40,949 nt of DNA, taken from the IMG/VR virus record IMGVR_UViG_3300020214_002282, positions 1 to 40,949 of that record; one strand, given 5' to 3'. The stretch is from a virus. The position numbers and the translations under genes were made by a program. Of the stretch, positions 15,237 to 23,823 are shown piece by piece (positions within the stretch are counted from its first letter, which is position 1; the number at the start of each line of letters is the position of its first letter). Under the pieces are notes generated by a model. That model saw only the letters and a program-made list of their open reading frames with translations. It had not been told where the DNA came from and did no database searches.

Positions 15237-16298
15237 TTAGAATCCTCCCTTAATCTTTTTGTCAAAAACTTTCAAATTATCAGAATCTCTTTCCAAGCAA
15301 ATAGAATCGCAGCTTGGATAAGGATTGGAGTTCGAGAAGTCATTCACTATCAATCTCTTAGCATGCAGAAGATCAAAAATAATATGATCGTATTTTATAC
15401 CGATTCTTTCAAGTTGCTCTTCAGTTTGAGATTTGAATCTGCTTGACCTTGCAGTCGTGAGTATGAGTTGAGTTCTTCCATCTTTTTTTATATCTTTTAG
15501 ATACTCTACATTTTTATGTAGAGTGTCAGTCTCTCCCCACACTGGAGCAAAAAACTCTGAGGAATTCTTCACAATCACTCCGTCGATATCGATAAACAGA
15601 GTTTTGAAAGTGCTCTTGTAACCAAGCCAATCTTCAAGTGTTCCCCAATCTTCGTAACCGCCACATGTCTTTCCAAAAAACACCGTATTTTTGTTGAGCA
15701 TCATATGAGAAATGACATGGGAAACATATAAGTCTGGTAGATGTTTGATTTCATTGAAAGATTCAATAAATTGCTTGCTGGACCTGAACGAATAACCTCC
15801 TACGCAGAACGTTTCAGAAATTACTTTTTTCTCAGCTATTGAAATGATTTCAAAATTATCATTCACAATACAGTAACTCTTGTTCGTAACATCAGATCTC
15901 TTAGCTGACGAAATGTTCGCCAGAACTATCTCGTTTTCTGAATTTAGACCAACAGAGAATTGATTATCGCAATCTTTGATAAAGAACGAAACGTCCGACT
16001 GTAATGATTCGAGATATTTCACGACAGTTTCTGGTTGAGAGCTTGTTTTTTCTTTTAGCGAGAAAATCTCTACGTCGTGAGATATGCCAGCATTAGAAAA
16101 CGCGCGCTTGATTCCATCTTCGTTTCCTACCGTGAATTTTTCTAATGCGATCAGAACAATCTTATCAACTGGCGATAGATCAAGCTCTTTGATCGCATCG
16201 CAAACCATAAGACTACCGTTGGGCTGCGTTAAAAGCCACTTAGGCCTGACTCCTGGAAATCTACTAGACTCTCCCGCGCATGGTAATATTAGAAGCAA
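15237..16298 (-). CDS. Nucleotidyltransferase fused to HAD-like phosphatase
   Basis: This 353-residue protein has two domains. Residues 1-225 are a sugar-1-phosphate nucleotidyltransferase-like domain: LILPCAGESSRFPGVRPKWLL (the G-x-G-x-R...PK nucleotide loop), FIKDCDNQF (metal-binding Asp) and a later FCVGGYSF. Residues 230-353 are HAD-like: LFIDIDGVIV (nucleophile D237, general acid D239), ILTTARSS (motif II) and a later Asp-containing LIVNDFS. The start is a TTG at 16298 with AAGGA upstream, overlapping the kinase gene by 35 bases. With the kinase and the NTase fragment next to it, this resembles a pathway that phosphorylates and activates a small sugar or alcohol. The substrate is unknown. 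Confidence 0.82.
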   Translation of the reverse strand: MLLILPCAGESSRFPGVRPKWLLTQPNGSLMVCDAIKELDLSPVDKIVLIALEKFTVGNEDGIKRAFSNAGISHDVEIFSLKEKTSSQPETVVKYLESLQSDVSFFIKDCDNQFSVGLNSENEIVLANISSAKRSDVTNKSYCIVNDNFEIISIAEKKVISETFCVGGYSFRSSKQFIESFNEIKHLPDLYVSHVISHMMLNKNTVFFGKTCGGYEDWGTLEDWLGYKSTFKTLFIDIDGVIVKNSSEFFAPVWGETDTLHKNVEYLKDIKKDGRTQLILTTARSSRFKSQTEEQLERIGIKYDHIIFDLLHAKRLIVNDFSNSNPYPSCDSICLERDSDNLKVFDKKIKGGF

Positions 16299-17127
16299 AT
16301 GAAATTTCCTTTATGATAGACTCTAGCAAAAATCCTAAGATATGATTCTTTTCAGTATATGGGACAATACGAAAAAGGCTAAGCGCTTGAATCTTTTTCA
16401 AAGTCTTCAAATCAATAGACGACTTTAACTTGTCAAACATCAGATTTTCAAAGTACTTCCATCTAATTTTGACGCCCGATTTATCGCATGAACCGTTGTA
16501 GTGGTGAACGCTCCATTGGTGCTCCGTATCCTGAAGTATCTTAGCAAAATCCTCGTATGGAGTTTCAATCGGTGGATTTAGAAAGTCTATGAAAAATACT
16601 TCATTGTTTTCGCTTATCAGAACATTTGAGAAAGTCAAATCTCCGTGACATTTCCCCGTCAGAATATTGCTCGGTAGATCGTTCAACAAAAAATTTTCAA
16701 TATTGAGCAATGTCTCGTGATTCACTTTCTTTTGATCAAAAGCTTTTTTAGAAACGTCGAGCACTTTTCGCTCCCATCTTTCGATTGGAAATTGTTGCAA
16801 CAACGATTCTTCAAATTCGTCTTTGATAAAATCAGTTATGATATCACAGACTTTTTCGTAAGTCTCATTCGAAGATATCCCAGTGAACGTTACAAAATCG
16901 AAAGATTTAACGTATTGCATCTCTACAATGTAACGATCATTATCGATAATTTGCTTAATAACTTTTGGAGACTTAATCAACGTATGATTAAAGTCAACCT
17001 GCTTTTTTATTTGCTGCGACAGCCTGTCTGAAATTTCAAGATTGCAAGATTTTCTGACAATCGGAAGATTTTCTGAATCCTGAACGATATCGACTGGACA
17101 ACCTGAATTTCCGACGATTTTTATCAT
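16264..17127 (-). CDS. Aminoglycoside phosphotransferase-like small-molecule kinase
   Basis: This 287-residue kinase belongs to the APH/choline-kinase superfamily. The catalytic loop CHGDLTFSNVLI (HGD-x4-N) and VFFIDFLNPP (the DFG-like metal Asp) are clear around residues 158-185, followed by YEDFAKILQD. The N-terminal lobe is diverged. Between nucleotidyltransferase genes it probably phosphorylates a sugar or amino alcohol that the NTase then activates. An antibiotic resistance role is unlikely given the cluster. The ATG at 17127 overlaps the stop of the gene before (ATGA). Confidence 0.82.
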   Translation of the reverse strand: MIKIVGNSGCPVDIVQDSENLPIVRKSCNLEISDRLSQQIKKQVDFNHTLIKSPKVIKQIIDNDRYIVEMQYVKSFDFVTFTGISSNETYEKVCDIITDFIKDEFEESLLQQFPIERWERKVLDVSKKAFDQKKVNHETLLNIENFLLNDLPSNILTGKCHGDLTFSNVLISENNEVFFIDFLNPPIETPYEDFAKILQDTEHQWSVHHYNGSCDKSGVKIRWKYFENLMFDKLKSSIDLKTLKKIQALSLFRIVPYTEKNHILGFLLESIIKEISFASNITMRGRV

Positions 17128-17444
17128 TTTAGTGTAAAGACTCTATCTTCTGTCCACGGCTTATCAAATTTTCTTCTAAGAAGAACAGTGTAGTCGAATC
17201 TATTCACATTCAAATCATGAATTGACAACCACAAAAGAGCATTTTCTAAAAAACTCTGCACGTCGAAAGTCTCTTCCTGCTCCTTGGTGCAAATGAAAAA
17301 AATGTCGTATTGATCAAGATCACCAAAACTTTCTAAGGTCTTTTCAATGAAAGTTATATCTCCAATTTTCAGAAATGGCTTAAATACGCCACCGAAACGA
17401 TCTCCTTTCCCAGCTATTGGAAAGAGAAGGTTGATCTTGCTCAT
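17124..17444 (-). CDS. Truncated sugar nucleotidyltransferase
   Basis: The product has 106 residues. The N-terminus, NLLFPIAGKGDRFGGVFKPFLKIGD then FIEKTLESF, is the nucleotide-binding start of a nucleotidyltransferase (G-x-G-x-R/F...KP). Full enzymes need about 220-250 residues with DxD metal sites further on; here the frame passes after about residue 60 into a short unrelated-looking tail and stops. It is probably non-catalytic and looks like a second internal deletion within 2.5 kb. GAGG six bases before the ATG is intact, so it may still be translated. Confidence 0.62.
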   Translation of the reverse strand: MSKINLLFPIAGKGDRFGGVFKPFLKIGDITFIEKTLESFGDLDQYDIFFICTKEQEETFDVQSFLENALLWLSIHDLNVNRFDYTVLLRRKFDKPWTEDRVFTLK

Positions 17445-17452
17445 GTGATACC

Positions 17453-18235
17453 TCAGTAAGAATACTTGCTTGGAATCGTTATGTCAACGTTAGGTTTTCC
17501 CCATGGATTTTGTCTCAATCCGAATCTTCTTAGAAGCCCATAACTTTCATATTCTAATCCGTAGCAAAAGATTTGTTGGTCTAACCCAATTTCTTTTAGC
17601 CTGTATCTCCAGATTGGATGACCTGAGCTGATATTCGTTACATCTAATCCCTTAGATTTGAGAAACTTGATATATTCACCTTTCTCAACGTCAAAATAGT
17701 CGTTTAATCGCTCGTTGATTCTTAAAAACAATCTCATATTTTCAAGACCCGACACGAACCAAACATCGTTGAATCCCCAACCTTCATGATTTAGATTCCA
17801 GTGACTCACATAGAAATTTTTTGGATCTAGTAGCTCAAAATTAAATTTTTCATAGAAGATGCAGTCATACCTTGTTATCATCACCAAATCATACGAATCA
17901 TCCACAAGATCAATACAAGATCTCAAAGAATGAAACTTAGAATAGTTATTCCTTAAACCAATCTGCGTGCTCCATGGACCGTCTGGAACAAAGTTGTAAT
18001 GCTTGTATGGATGATCAAATGTTATCTGTTTTTCAACCACATATCGCTTTGGCTTCACAGATTCTATCATTCTAGACGTCTCGATCTCATTATCATCCCA
18101 ACCATGTAAGAATACGTCAGTCTTATCATTCAAAACATTTTCTTGAAGAAATTTAAGAGGCAGATCAAATCCCTGAATTTCATTCCTGTCGTTTCTTCCT
18201 GTAAATTTTCCGTACAGACAAATTGCGATTTTCAT
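17453..18235 (-). CDS. Putative glycosyltransferase-like protein
   Basis: The product has 260 residues. It starts KIAICLYGKFTGRNDR and has TDVFLHGWDDNE and YDLVMITRYDCIF (a D-x-D-like metal motif in the middle), NFYVSHWN, and GFNDVWFVSGLENM. This is the pattern of a group of capsule-cluster transferases with a GT-A-like fold, but I cannot place it in a CAZy family. The ATG at 18235 has GAGG six bases upstream and lies just inside the end of the flavoprotein gene. Donor and acceptor are unknown. Confidence 0.68.
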   Translation of the reverse strand: MKIAICLYGKFTGRNDRNEIQGFDLPLKFLQENVLNDKTDVFLHGWDDNEIETSRMIESVKPKRYVVEKQITFDHPYKHYNFVPDGPWSTQIGLRNNYSKFHSLRSCIDLVDDSYDLVMITRYDCIFYEKFNFELLDPKNFYVSHWNLNHEGWGFNDVWFVSGLENMRLFLRINERLNDYFDVEKGEYIKFLKSKGLDVTNISSGHPIWRYRLKEIGLDQQIFCYGLEYESYGLLRRFGLRQNPWGKPNVDITIPSKYSY

Positions 18236-18236
18236 C

Positions 18237-19460
18237 TTATACCTCAAGTTTTTCTATAGTTGATTTTGCTTCTATGATATTATCTTCAATTGAGCAGTAA
18301 GTCCATGAACCATAACGACCGATCGAGTATACGCCCTTATTATTGTGCTCATAGCACCAATTTTCAAAAGCTTTCTTTGAATTCTTAGTGATATGAACGT
18401 AAGCTGGGTTCATCAATAAGAATTGCCCGTCGACCAGCTTATGAGAGGTGATAATGTTTTTCCTTTTCAAGTCATCAAGAACTCGATTCTTCAGATCATT
18501 AGCATCAACTTTCTCTTCTTTCTTTAGTCCAATTTCTACGTATAAATTCATCCTATCATCAGACAGGATATTGTTGTAGAATCCGACTCGATAGAAGACC
18601 TCGCTGCCAGGAAAGTATCTCCAATGCGACTTTATATCCGTCCCTCTGTCAAACCCAAGGTTGAAGACTGCAACTTTGTTAGAAGTTAAGTTGCACTGAT
18701 AACCTGACATTCTCATGAACGAATCGAATGGTAGAGTGTTGATCAGATTGTTGAATTCAATTTGACCGTTAGAAGTATAAGCTAACTTATTCTCTAAATC
18801 AACTCTTTGAACTTCGCACTTTGTGTGAATTTTAGAACTATTAACTCTTTGTAATATTGATTTGACGTATTCGTAACTTCCTTTGATCGGATACATAAAT
18901 GTGTCGTTGTATGACTTTTCTGACTTTTTCTCAGCCAGTTCGATCAAAGTTAGTTTTTTTGGGAAAAATCTACCCATAGAATCGTGATCCAACTCATCCA
19001 GGTCGCAGGCATAGAGCTTTTCGTTGTAGGGAATTAAGAACTTATCGCAAATTCCATTTCCCAACGTCGATTTCACATATGACTTGAAAGATTTTTCGTC
19101 AATCGACGTACAGGCTGAAAGATCTCTAATACATTCTGAGTAATCATCATGTGGTAGTTGATGAATGTTATGCTGGAATGGAAAGTCTACAATTGTTCCT
19201 TTGTAATCAACATCAGTTATCTTGTTGACAGTCAATATCTCACATTCAACATTTGAGAGAACATAATCTTTGATTTCAGGATTCTTGAAATGAAAAAAAT
19301 GACCAGAGTAATCCCATACAAACCCATTCCTAATGGTAGTCCTGCAGTATCCACCGGGTATCTCATCTTTCTCTAGAACAATGTAATTATCAGACTTTGA
19401 AAAAGATGCTGCTGCTAGACCAGTTATTCCGCCGCCTATGATCAATGTATTAACTTTCAA
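18237..19460 (-). CDS. FAD-dependent oxidoreductase, Glf/amine-oxidase-like
   Basis: This 407-residue flavoprotein has NTLIIGGGITGLAAASFSKS (FAD dinucleotide fold), LEKDEIPGGYCRT and a C-terminal GVYSIGRYGSWTYCSIEDNI that closes the FAD site, as in the NAD(P)-binding_8/amine-oxidase superfamily. It is distantly related to UDP-galactopyranose mutase: WDYSGHFFHFKNPEI corresponds to the Glf His region. It might isomerise or oxidise a sugar, but it is not the canonical Glf, which is at 7499-8596. The TTG at 19460 has GGAG seven bases upstream and is preferred over a TTG two codons earlier. Confidence 0.78.
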   Translation of the reverse strand: MKVNTLIIGGGITGLAAASFSKSDNYIVLEKDEIPGGYCRTTIRNGFVWDYSGHFFHFKNPEIKDYVLSNVECEILTVNKITDVDYKGTIVDFPFQHNIHQLPHDDYSECIRDLSACTSIDEKSFKSYVKSTLGNGICDKFLIPYNEKLYACDLDELDHDSMGRFFPKKLTLIELAEKKSEKSYNDTFMYPIKGSYEYVKSILQRVNSSKIHTKCEVQRVDLENKLAYTSNGQIEFNNLINTLPFDSFMRMSGYQCNLTSNKVAVFNLGFDRGTDIKSHWRYFPGSEVFYRVGFYNNILSDDRMNLYVEIGLKKEEKVDANDLKNRVLDDLKRKNIITSHKLVDGQFLLMNPAYVHITKNSKKAFENWCYEHNNKGVYSIGRYGSWTYCSIEDNIIEAKSTIEKLEV

Positions 19461-19462
19461 AA

Positions 19463-20071
19463 TCAAGCTCCTATCTTCGTTATAATGCAGGAAGCTTGTT
19501 CACCATCGGGAAGGTGGGCAATCCACTTAAACTGTACTTTCATTTCATCCACGAATTCCATGAAAGCTTTATACTCGTGATTCTCCCATTCGTGGTAAAT
19601 CCCATCTCCATTGTGAATTTCATCAAAAATTATTACCGTACCTTCAACAATTCTTCTTTTGCAATTATCAAAGATTGTTTTTGTGGAAGAATACAAATCA
19701 CAATCAATGATAAGGACTGATATCTTCTCATTATGAGTTTCAATGAATTTTGGAAGAGTTTCATTGAATAGTCCAACAATCATCTCTGAACCTGATATTT
19801 GTGGGATTACTCCGTTCGTTGAAAACGCACCAGGAGCATGGCTAGCCCAAGCTTCAGGTAAACCGTAGAAAGAATCAAATCCAAAAATAGGCTTACACTC
19901 GTTTGGCATCATGTTAACGTAATGTCTAGTTGTGTCTCCGGTAGCGACGCCAAATTCGAGCCAAAGACCATTAATTTTAGCATGTTCTAAAACATACTTA
20001 ACGTATGTTTCGTATCTATCATCAAAAGATGAGCAGTTGAATGGTTTAGAATTGCTAAAATCTATTGTCAT
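19463..20071 (-). CDS. SAM-dependent methyltransferase, TylF-like
   Basis: This 202-residue methyltransferase has GLWLEFGVATGDTTRHY (motif I), FGFDSFYGLPEAW, ISVLIIDCDLYSSTKTIF (the metal-binding Asp region of TylF/MycF-type O-methyltransferases) and GTVIIFDEIHNGDG. These proteins usually O-methylate a sugar hydroxyl. The ATG at 20071 has GGAG six bases upstream, inside the end of the preceding gene. The glycan target is inferred from the cluster. Confidence 0.83.
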   Translation of the reverse strand: MTIDFSNSKPFNCSSFDDRYETYVKYVLEHAKINGLWLEFGVATGDTTRHYVNMMPNECKPIFGFDSFYGLPEAWASHAPGAFSTNGVIPQISGSEMIVGLFNETLPKFIETHNEKISVLIIDCDLYSSTKTIFDNCKRRIVEGTVIIFDEIHNGDGIYHEWENHEYKAFMEFVDEMKVQFKWIAHLPDGEQASCIITKIGA

Positions 20072-20072
20072 T

Positions 20073-20873
20073 TTAATCTCCAAAAATTATCTGCATCCAA
20101 TCGGGACCGCAGTACTCATAGTAACCCCATCTTTCATCCATTATGTTTTCAAGACGATTGACTCTATCAAATTGAGAGCAGAAACTTTTCATTGCTCGCA
20201 CGTCCTCAGCTCTGATTCCTCTCGTGTTTATGATTCCAGGCCAACCACGATCGCTTATCATCTCAATTTTCTTAATGGACCATCGATCTTTGGTGCCAAT
20301 GACCCTGTAACCATCGTTTATTGATAGCTTGCTTCCGCTCATTTCCCAGTCCCAAGGAGACCAATCTCTTCTCATATTTTTCAAGAACCAAGATCTGTTC
20401 CAGATAGAAAACGCTCCAGCTACACGGTAAGAACCGTCTTGCTTCAACTCTAAAAACTCTACTCCATTTTTACTTTGATAAGGAACAACTTCGGATGGAT
20501 GCCTAGCATATTGCATCGAACACTGGAGATCTATACGACCAACATCATCGCTTATTGAATCAACGCATGCATTGAGAGCTGTGATATCAACGGGTCTTGC
20601 AATCGCAAAATCTTCGATTCCAAAGACGAAATTGCTGTCCTCTATGCTAGAAAAGTAATCGATCATGTAGTTCGACCAGCCTCTAGCTCCGCCTGCCTGT
20701 CTCTCATCCAAAGATATGAATTCAAAATTTTGATGAAGCTCAAAATTTGGCTTTTGAAAGCCTAAGACTTTAACCTCGATGTCCGGACTCCAGTATTTGT
20801 TGAAGAAATACTGGAAATACTTCAAGATGAACGCGTTTGAGTCACAAGTTGGAATGTACACTTTCATTTTCAT
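20073..20873 (-). CDS. Unknown sugar-cluster protein, possible glycosyltransferase
   Basis: The product has 266 residues. The N-terminus MKVYIPTCDSNAFILKYFQYFFNKYW and a central FVFGIEDFAIARPVD, then GSYRVAGAFSIWNRSWFL, fit a GT-A-like transferase with a single acidic site, but no standard motif is complete. I do not recognise the family. The start overlaps the upstream stop as ATGA; AGGAG lies three bases before it, and nine bases before a second ATG two codons in, so the second start is possible. It is flanked by glycan-modifying genes on both sides. Confidence 0.62.
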   Translation of the reverse strand: MKMKVYIPTCDSNAFILKYFQYFFNKYWSPDIEVKVLGFQKPNFELHQNFEFISLDERQAGGARGWSNYMIDYFSSIEDSNFVFGIEDFAIARPVDITALNACVDSISDDVGRIDLQCSMQYARHPSEVVPYQSKNGVEFLELKQDGSYRVAGAFSIWNRSWFLKNMRRDWSPWDWEMSGSKLSINDGYRVIGTKDRWSIKKIEMISDRGWPGIINTRGIRAEDVRAMKSFCSQFDRVNRLENIMDERWGYYEYCGPDWMQIIFGD

Positions 20874-22150
20874 AAACTCCTATGATTTAGTGACGCCCCA
20901 GTTATCAACTTAATGTCAACGTTGTCTTTCTCTTCTGATCTTATTCTCTTCATTCTGATCAAGGAGTCTATCGATATCAACTTGATACCATGACAGTAGA
21001 AATGATTTCTCGGATTCATAACCAGGTTATCGACATGCTCTTGATAGTGGACGTCAAGGTATCGGTTGTGTGAGGAGATCAGTGAGCTTATTGTCTGTAT
21101 CGATCGATCACGATGCAAGTAATCAACGTCCTTGGCTTCACGTAGACCATAGGCGGCCATGATCATGCTCGCTGTGATGCAGTAGTCCAGATGATTGCTT
21201 GGGAGTTCAGACCTGAACTGCTGTAGAAAATTTTCGAACTGCGATGTTGGTTGCGCGTGATTCAGGAAATGAACGCTGTTCGCGTTAAAGACGGCACAGG
21301 CGATCCGCTTAGCCTCATCCCATGTATCGTTGATGTGAACTGAATGCTTTCCAACGTTGTAGAAGCCTCTTATCTTCTCCTTGCAATCAACAGCTTGCTC
21401 GACGCTCATTCTAACGAGGAAAAAGTGAGTTGGAGCATCATCAGAATTGCCGTAGCACAGATTAGACTTTTCACGATAACCAGCTCCACCGTTGGACTCA
21501 GCCCAAGCTTCGCGGTGATACAGCTCTTTCATCAGGTTAACTTGACCTATATCGCTGAAAACAATCTCTTTTTCGTAGAATACCTCGAAAGATTCGCGTA
21601 GAGCTCTCCTAACCTCATTCACGCCACCTTGACGAACGGCTGATGGGAACAAGCAGACAACCTTCACGTCATCGAACAGCTCAACAAATTCCAGCGCGGC
21701 TTGATCTGCGAACCATGGATCGATCACATGACCATCACGCGATAGCGACTTGAAAAAGTACCACGAGCAATCAAGCTGACCATCTCTCTGATCATTGCTC
21801 TTACGACATAGGACGTCACGTGAGTAGTACAAGCACGCAGCAGCCCTGTGTGATCCATTCAGGAGATTATTACCGAGCATCGGTACAGGAGAGCAACTGG
21901 GATCATACCCTCTGCTTCTTATCGAGTCGATCAGCTCGTAGAATGTATCACGAAACTTCTCGTAACTGTTCTTATCGGGATTATCGTACTCTACAAAATT
22001 GTTCCAAACTTTGAGATGGTTCTTGTAAGCGTCTTCATAGAACGAAGTGCGAAAGTTCATATCGTGTGATTTCACGAACATGTACTTTAGTATAACGTCG
22101 AACCTGTTGCTCAGGTTAATGAGACGTGGATTCACAAGGAATGAACTCAA
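20870..22150 (-). CDS. Unknown two-domain protein (ParB-like N-terminus)
   Basis: The product has 426 residues. An N-terminal segment has VPMLGNNLLNGSHRAAACLYY, which resembles the GxHRxxA motif of ParB/sulfiredoxin-like nuclease folds. A C-terminal segment, CITASMIMAAYGLREAKDVDYLH, resembles the G-S...YGLR...D-x-D motif of nucleotidyltransferase-fold proteins. Both are motif-level resemblances and could be misleading. A TTG at 22150 with GAGG nine bases upstream is the start. It lies in the sugar block between transferases. No function is assigned. Confidence 0.6.
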   Translation of the reverse strand: MSSFLVNPRLINLSNRFDVILKYMFVKSHDMNFRTSFYEDAYKNHLKVWNNFVEYDNPDKNSYEKFRDTFYELIDSIRSRGYDPSCSPVPMLGNNLLNGSHRAAACLYYSRDVLCRKSNDQRDGQLDCSWYFFKSLSRDGHVIDPWFADQAALEFVELFDDVKVVCLFPSAVRQGGVNEVRRALRESFEVFYEKEIVFSDIGQVNLMKELYHREAWAESNGGAGYREKSNLCYGNSDDAPTHFFLVRMSVEQAVDCKEKIRGFYNVGKHSVHINDTWDEAKRIACAVFNANSVHFLNHAQPTSQFENFLQQFRSELPSNHLDYCITASMIMAAYGLREAKDVDYLHRDRSIQTISSLISSHNRYLDVHYQEHVDNLVMNPRNHFYCHGIKLISIDSLIRMKRIRSEEKDNVDIKLITGASLNHRSL

Positions 22151-22153
22151 TTT

Positions 22154-22912
22154 CTATTTCCTCTCGTATCTTGCTTTTGCTCGAATTTCACGCTCAAACC
22201 TCAGCTGCCTTTCACGGTAGATTCTATCGTCCGACAGAGGATTGTTACGATTGTAGCAGTAGAGAACGTACGGTATGAAGCAGCTCCTCTCCCCTGCCAT
22301 CTCGATCATCGGAAACATGTGAGCAAGATCCCAGGTAACGTCGTAGTATTTACCGTTGCTATCTCTTAAATCATCATCTTTCACAGATGACCAGAGATGG
22401 GATTTGAAAGTTCTTAGATGACTCATCACCCATGGCTTGCTACGATAATCACATGTGAAGTGCCACTCAGCTGGCATCGGTTGTGCCATACCTGGAGCAC
22501 CGGTAGGCCACTCAACATAACTTCCCCACGTCATCCAACATCCTGTCTGCTCGTAGGCGCTTCTTACGATCTGAAACACGAGAGGACCGTAGAGCCAGTC
22601 ATCACCGTCGATCTGCACAAGAATTGATTCTGGCTCACTATCAGCGCCAAGCTCTTTGAATCCATCTACAAAATTTTTGAGAGCTCCAACTCGTTCGGAA
22701 TTTAGCTTAACTTTAAACTTGTCTCGAGCTTCTGGTCGCAGAGCTTTAATAGTTGATTCAATCTGATCCTGTGTACCATCATCTGACGCATCGTCGATTA
22801 TGATGCAGCTCCACGGAGAGTCATATTGCTGATCTGCAATTGATACAATACACTTCGAGATCCAATCTTTCGCGTTCCTTACAGGGACCATCACTTTAAT
22901 GCTGCTGATCAA
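22154..22912 (-). CDS. Glycosyltransferase family 2
   Basis: This 252-residue GT-A enzyme has KVMVPVRNAKDWISKCIVSI, then WSCIIIDDASDDGTQDQIES (the Asp of the nucleotide site) and ILVQIDGDDWLYG (the DxD metal motif, here D-G-D-D) around residue 100, which is the standard GT2 layout. The C-terminal part with WDLAHMFPMIEMAGE is consistent with the acceptor half. The TTG at 22912 has GGAG five bases upstream and overlaps the preceding gene by four bases. Donor sugar unknown. Confidence 0.88.
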   Translation of the reverse strand: MISSIKVMVPVRNAKDWISKCIVSIADQQYDSPWSCIIIDDASDDGTQDQIESTIKALRPEARDKFKVKLNSERVGALKNFVDGFKELGADSEPESILVQIDGDDWLYGPLVFQIVRSAYEQTGCWMTWGSYVEWPTGAPGMAQPMPAEWHFTCDYRSKPWVMSHLRTFKSHLWSSVKDDDLRDSNGKYYDVTWDLAHMFPMIEMAGERSCFIPYVLYCYNRNNPLSDDRIYRERQLRFEREIRAKARYERK

Positions 22913-23823
22913 ATGAACTCCAGTGTTCTCTTCCAGAACACATTTCTTCTATTATAGAGCCACTGAAGCGTGAAGTTCACGTCAGGATGCTCTAGCCACT
23001 CCTCACCGACATGCTGGACATTCTCATTAGTTACGACCTGACAACCCAGCAGCTTTGCCTCAGTGACCATACGATTCGAGACGTCAGCGCCCCTCGGAAG
23101 GCAGATGAACCCCTCGGCGTTTGCCATCGATTCCAGCACCTGATCGGGGGTCATTCCCTTGATCAAGCTGTAGCTCTTGCCGTTCTCCTCGAGCCACCTC
23201 TTCGCGTCATCGGTTCCCTTGATCCAAGAGTCTGAGTCAAGGGTGAGCCACCCTGATTTTCTACGAGAAGACAGCGAGCTGATCAACGGAACAATCTTGT
23301 GAAAAAACTCATCTCCAAATACCGCAGATAACACAGAGCAGTTGGCTGATTTTAGACTAGGAAATCTATCAAAGTACCTCTGCATATGACGCTGGGAGCA
23401 GAACCAGACCTGCTTAGCCCTGAGATAGAACTGCTCAATGAGCTTACCCCACGGATGCTGCTCACAGTGGCACTCCTCACCGCCCTCTATCCGATGCCGC
23501 TCAACTGACCTCCACCTGCAGAACTTATAGTCATGCTCGAACACGGAGTAGCTGATATTGGATACGGAGAAACCATGTATAAATCGTGGATCTAGATGAG
23601 CAAAATTCCCGAAAACCCAGTGCGCCTCCCGGTGAGCCTCTATGTGCTCCGGGGTCAGCTGGTTCGATCTCACGATGGCAAAGTCCACAGGAGCTGATCT
23701 GTGGAGAGCGTCCATGGAAAGCTCAGCTCCACCCACCAGGTCACTGAGCAGGAAGTCCTGAACGAATATCACTTTGAATTTCTTCTGCTCAGGGACTTGA
23801 AAAGGGCTCGAGCTAAACATCAC
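22909..23823 (-). CDS. Glycosyltransferase-like protein, GT-B type
   Basis: This 304-residue protein has FKVIFVQDFLLSDLVGGAELSMDAL at the N-terminus (GGAE as in GT4 enzymes) and AEGFICLPRGADVSNRMVTEAKLLGCQVVTNE near the C-terminus, matching the donor-binding helix of GT-B transferases although the EGFG loop is altered. There is a Cys/His-rich stretch mid-protein (EECHCEQHPWG). The GTG at 23823 or the ATG at 23820 is the start; no clear ribosome-binding site is seen. It is the first gene of the long sugar run after a 265-base gap. Confidence 0.75.
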   Translation of the reverse strand: MMFSSSPFQVPEQKKFKVIFVQDFLLSDLVGGAELSMDALHRSAPVDFAIVRSNQLTPEHIEAHREAHWVFGNFAHLDPRFIHGFSVSNISYSVFEHDYKFCRWRSVERHRIEGGEECHCEQHPWGKLIEQFYLRAKQVWFCSQRHMQRYFDRFPSLKSANCSVLSAVFGDEFFHKIVPLISSLSSRRKSGWLTLDSDSWIKGTDDAKRWLEENGKSYSLIKGMTPDQVLESMANAEGFICLPRGADVSNRMVTEAKLLGCQVVTNENVQHVGEEWLEHPDVNFTLQWLYNRRNVFWKRTLEFI

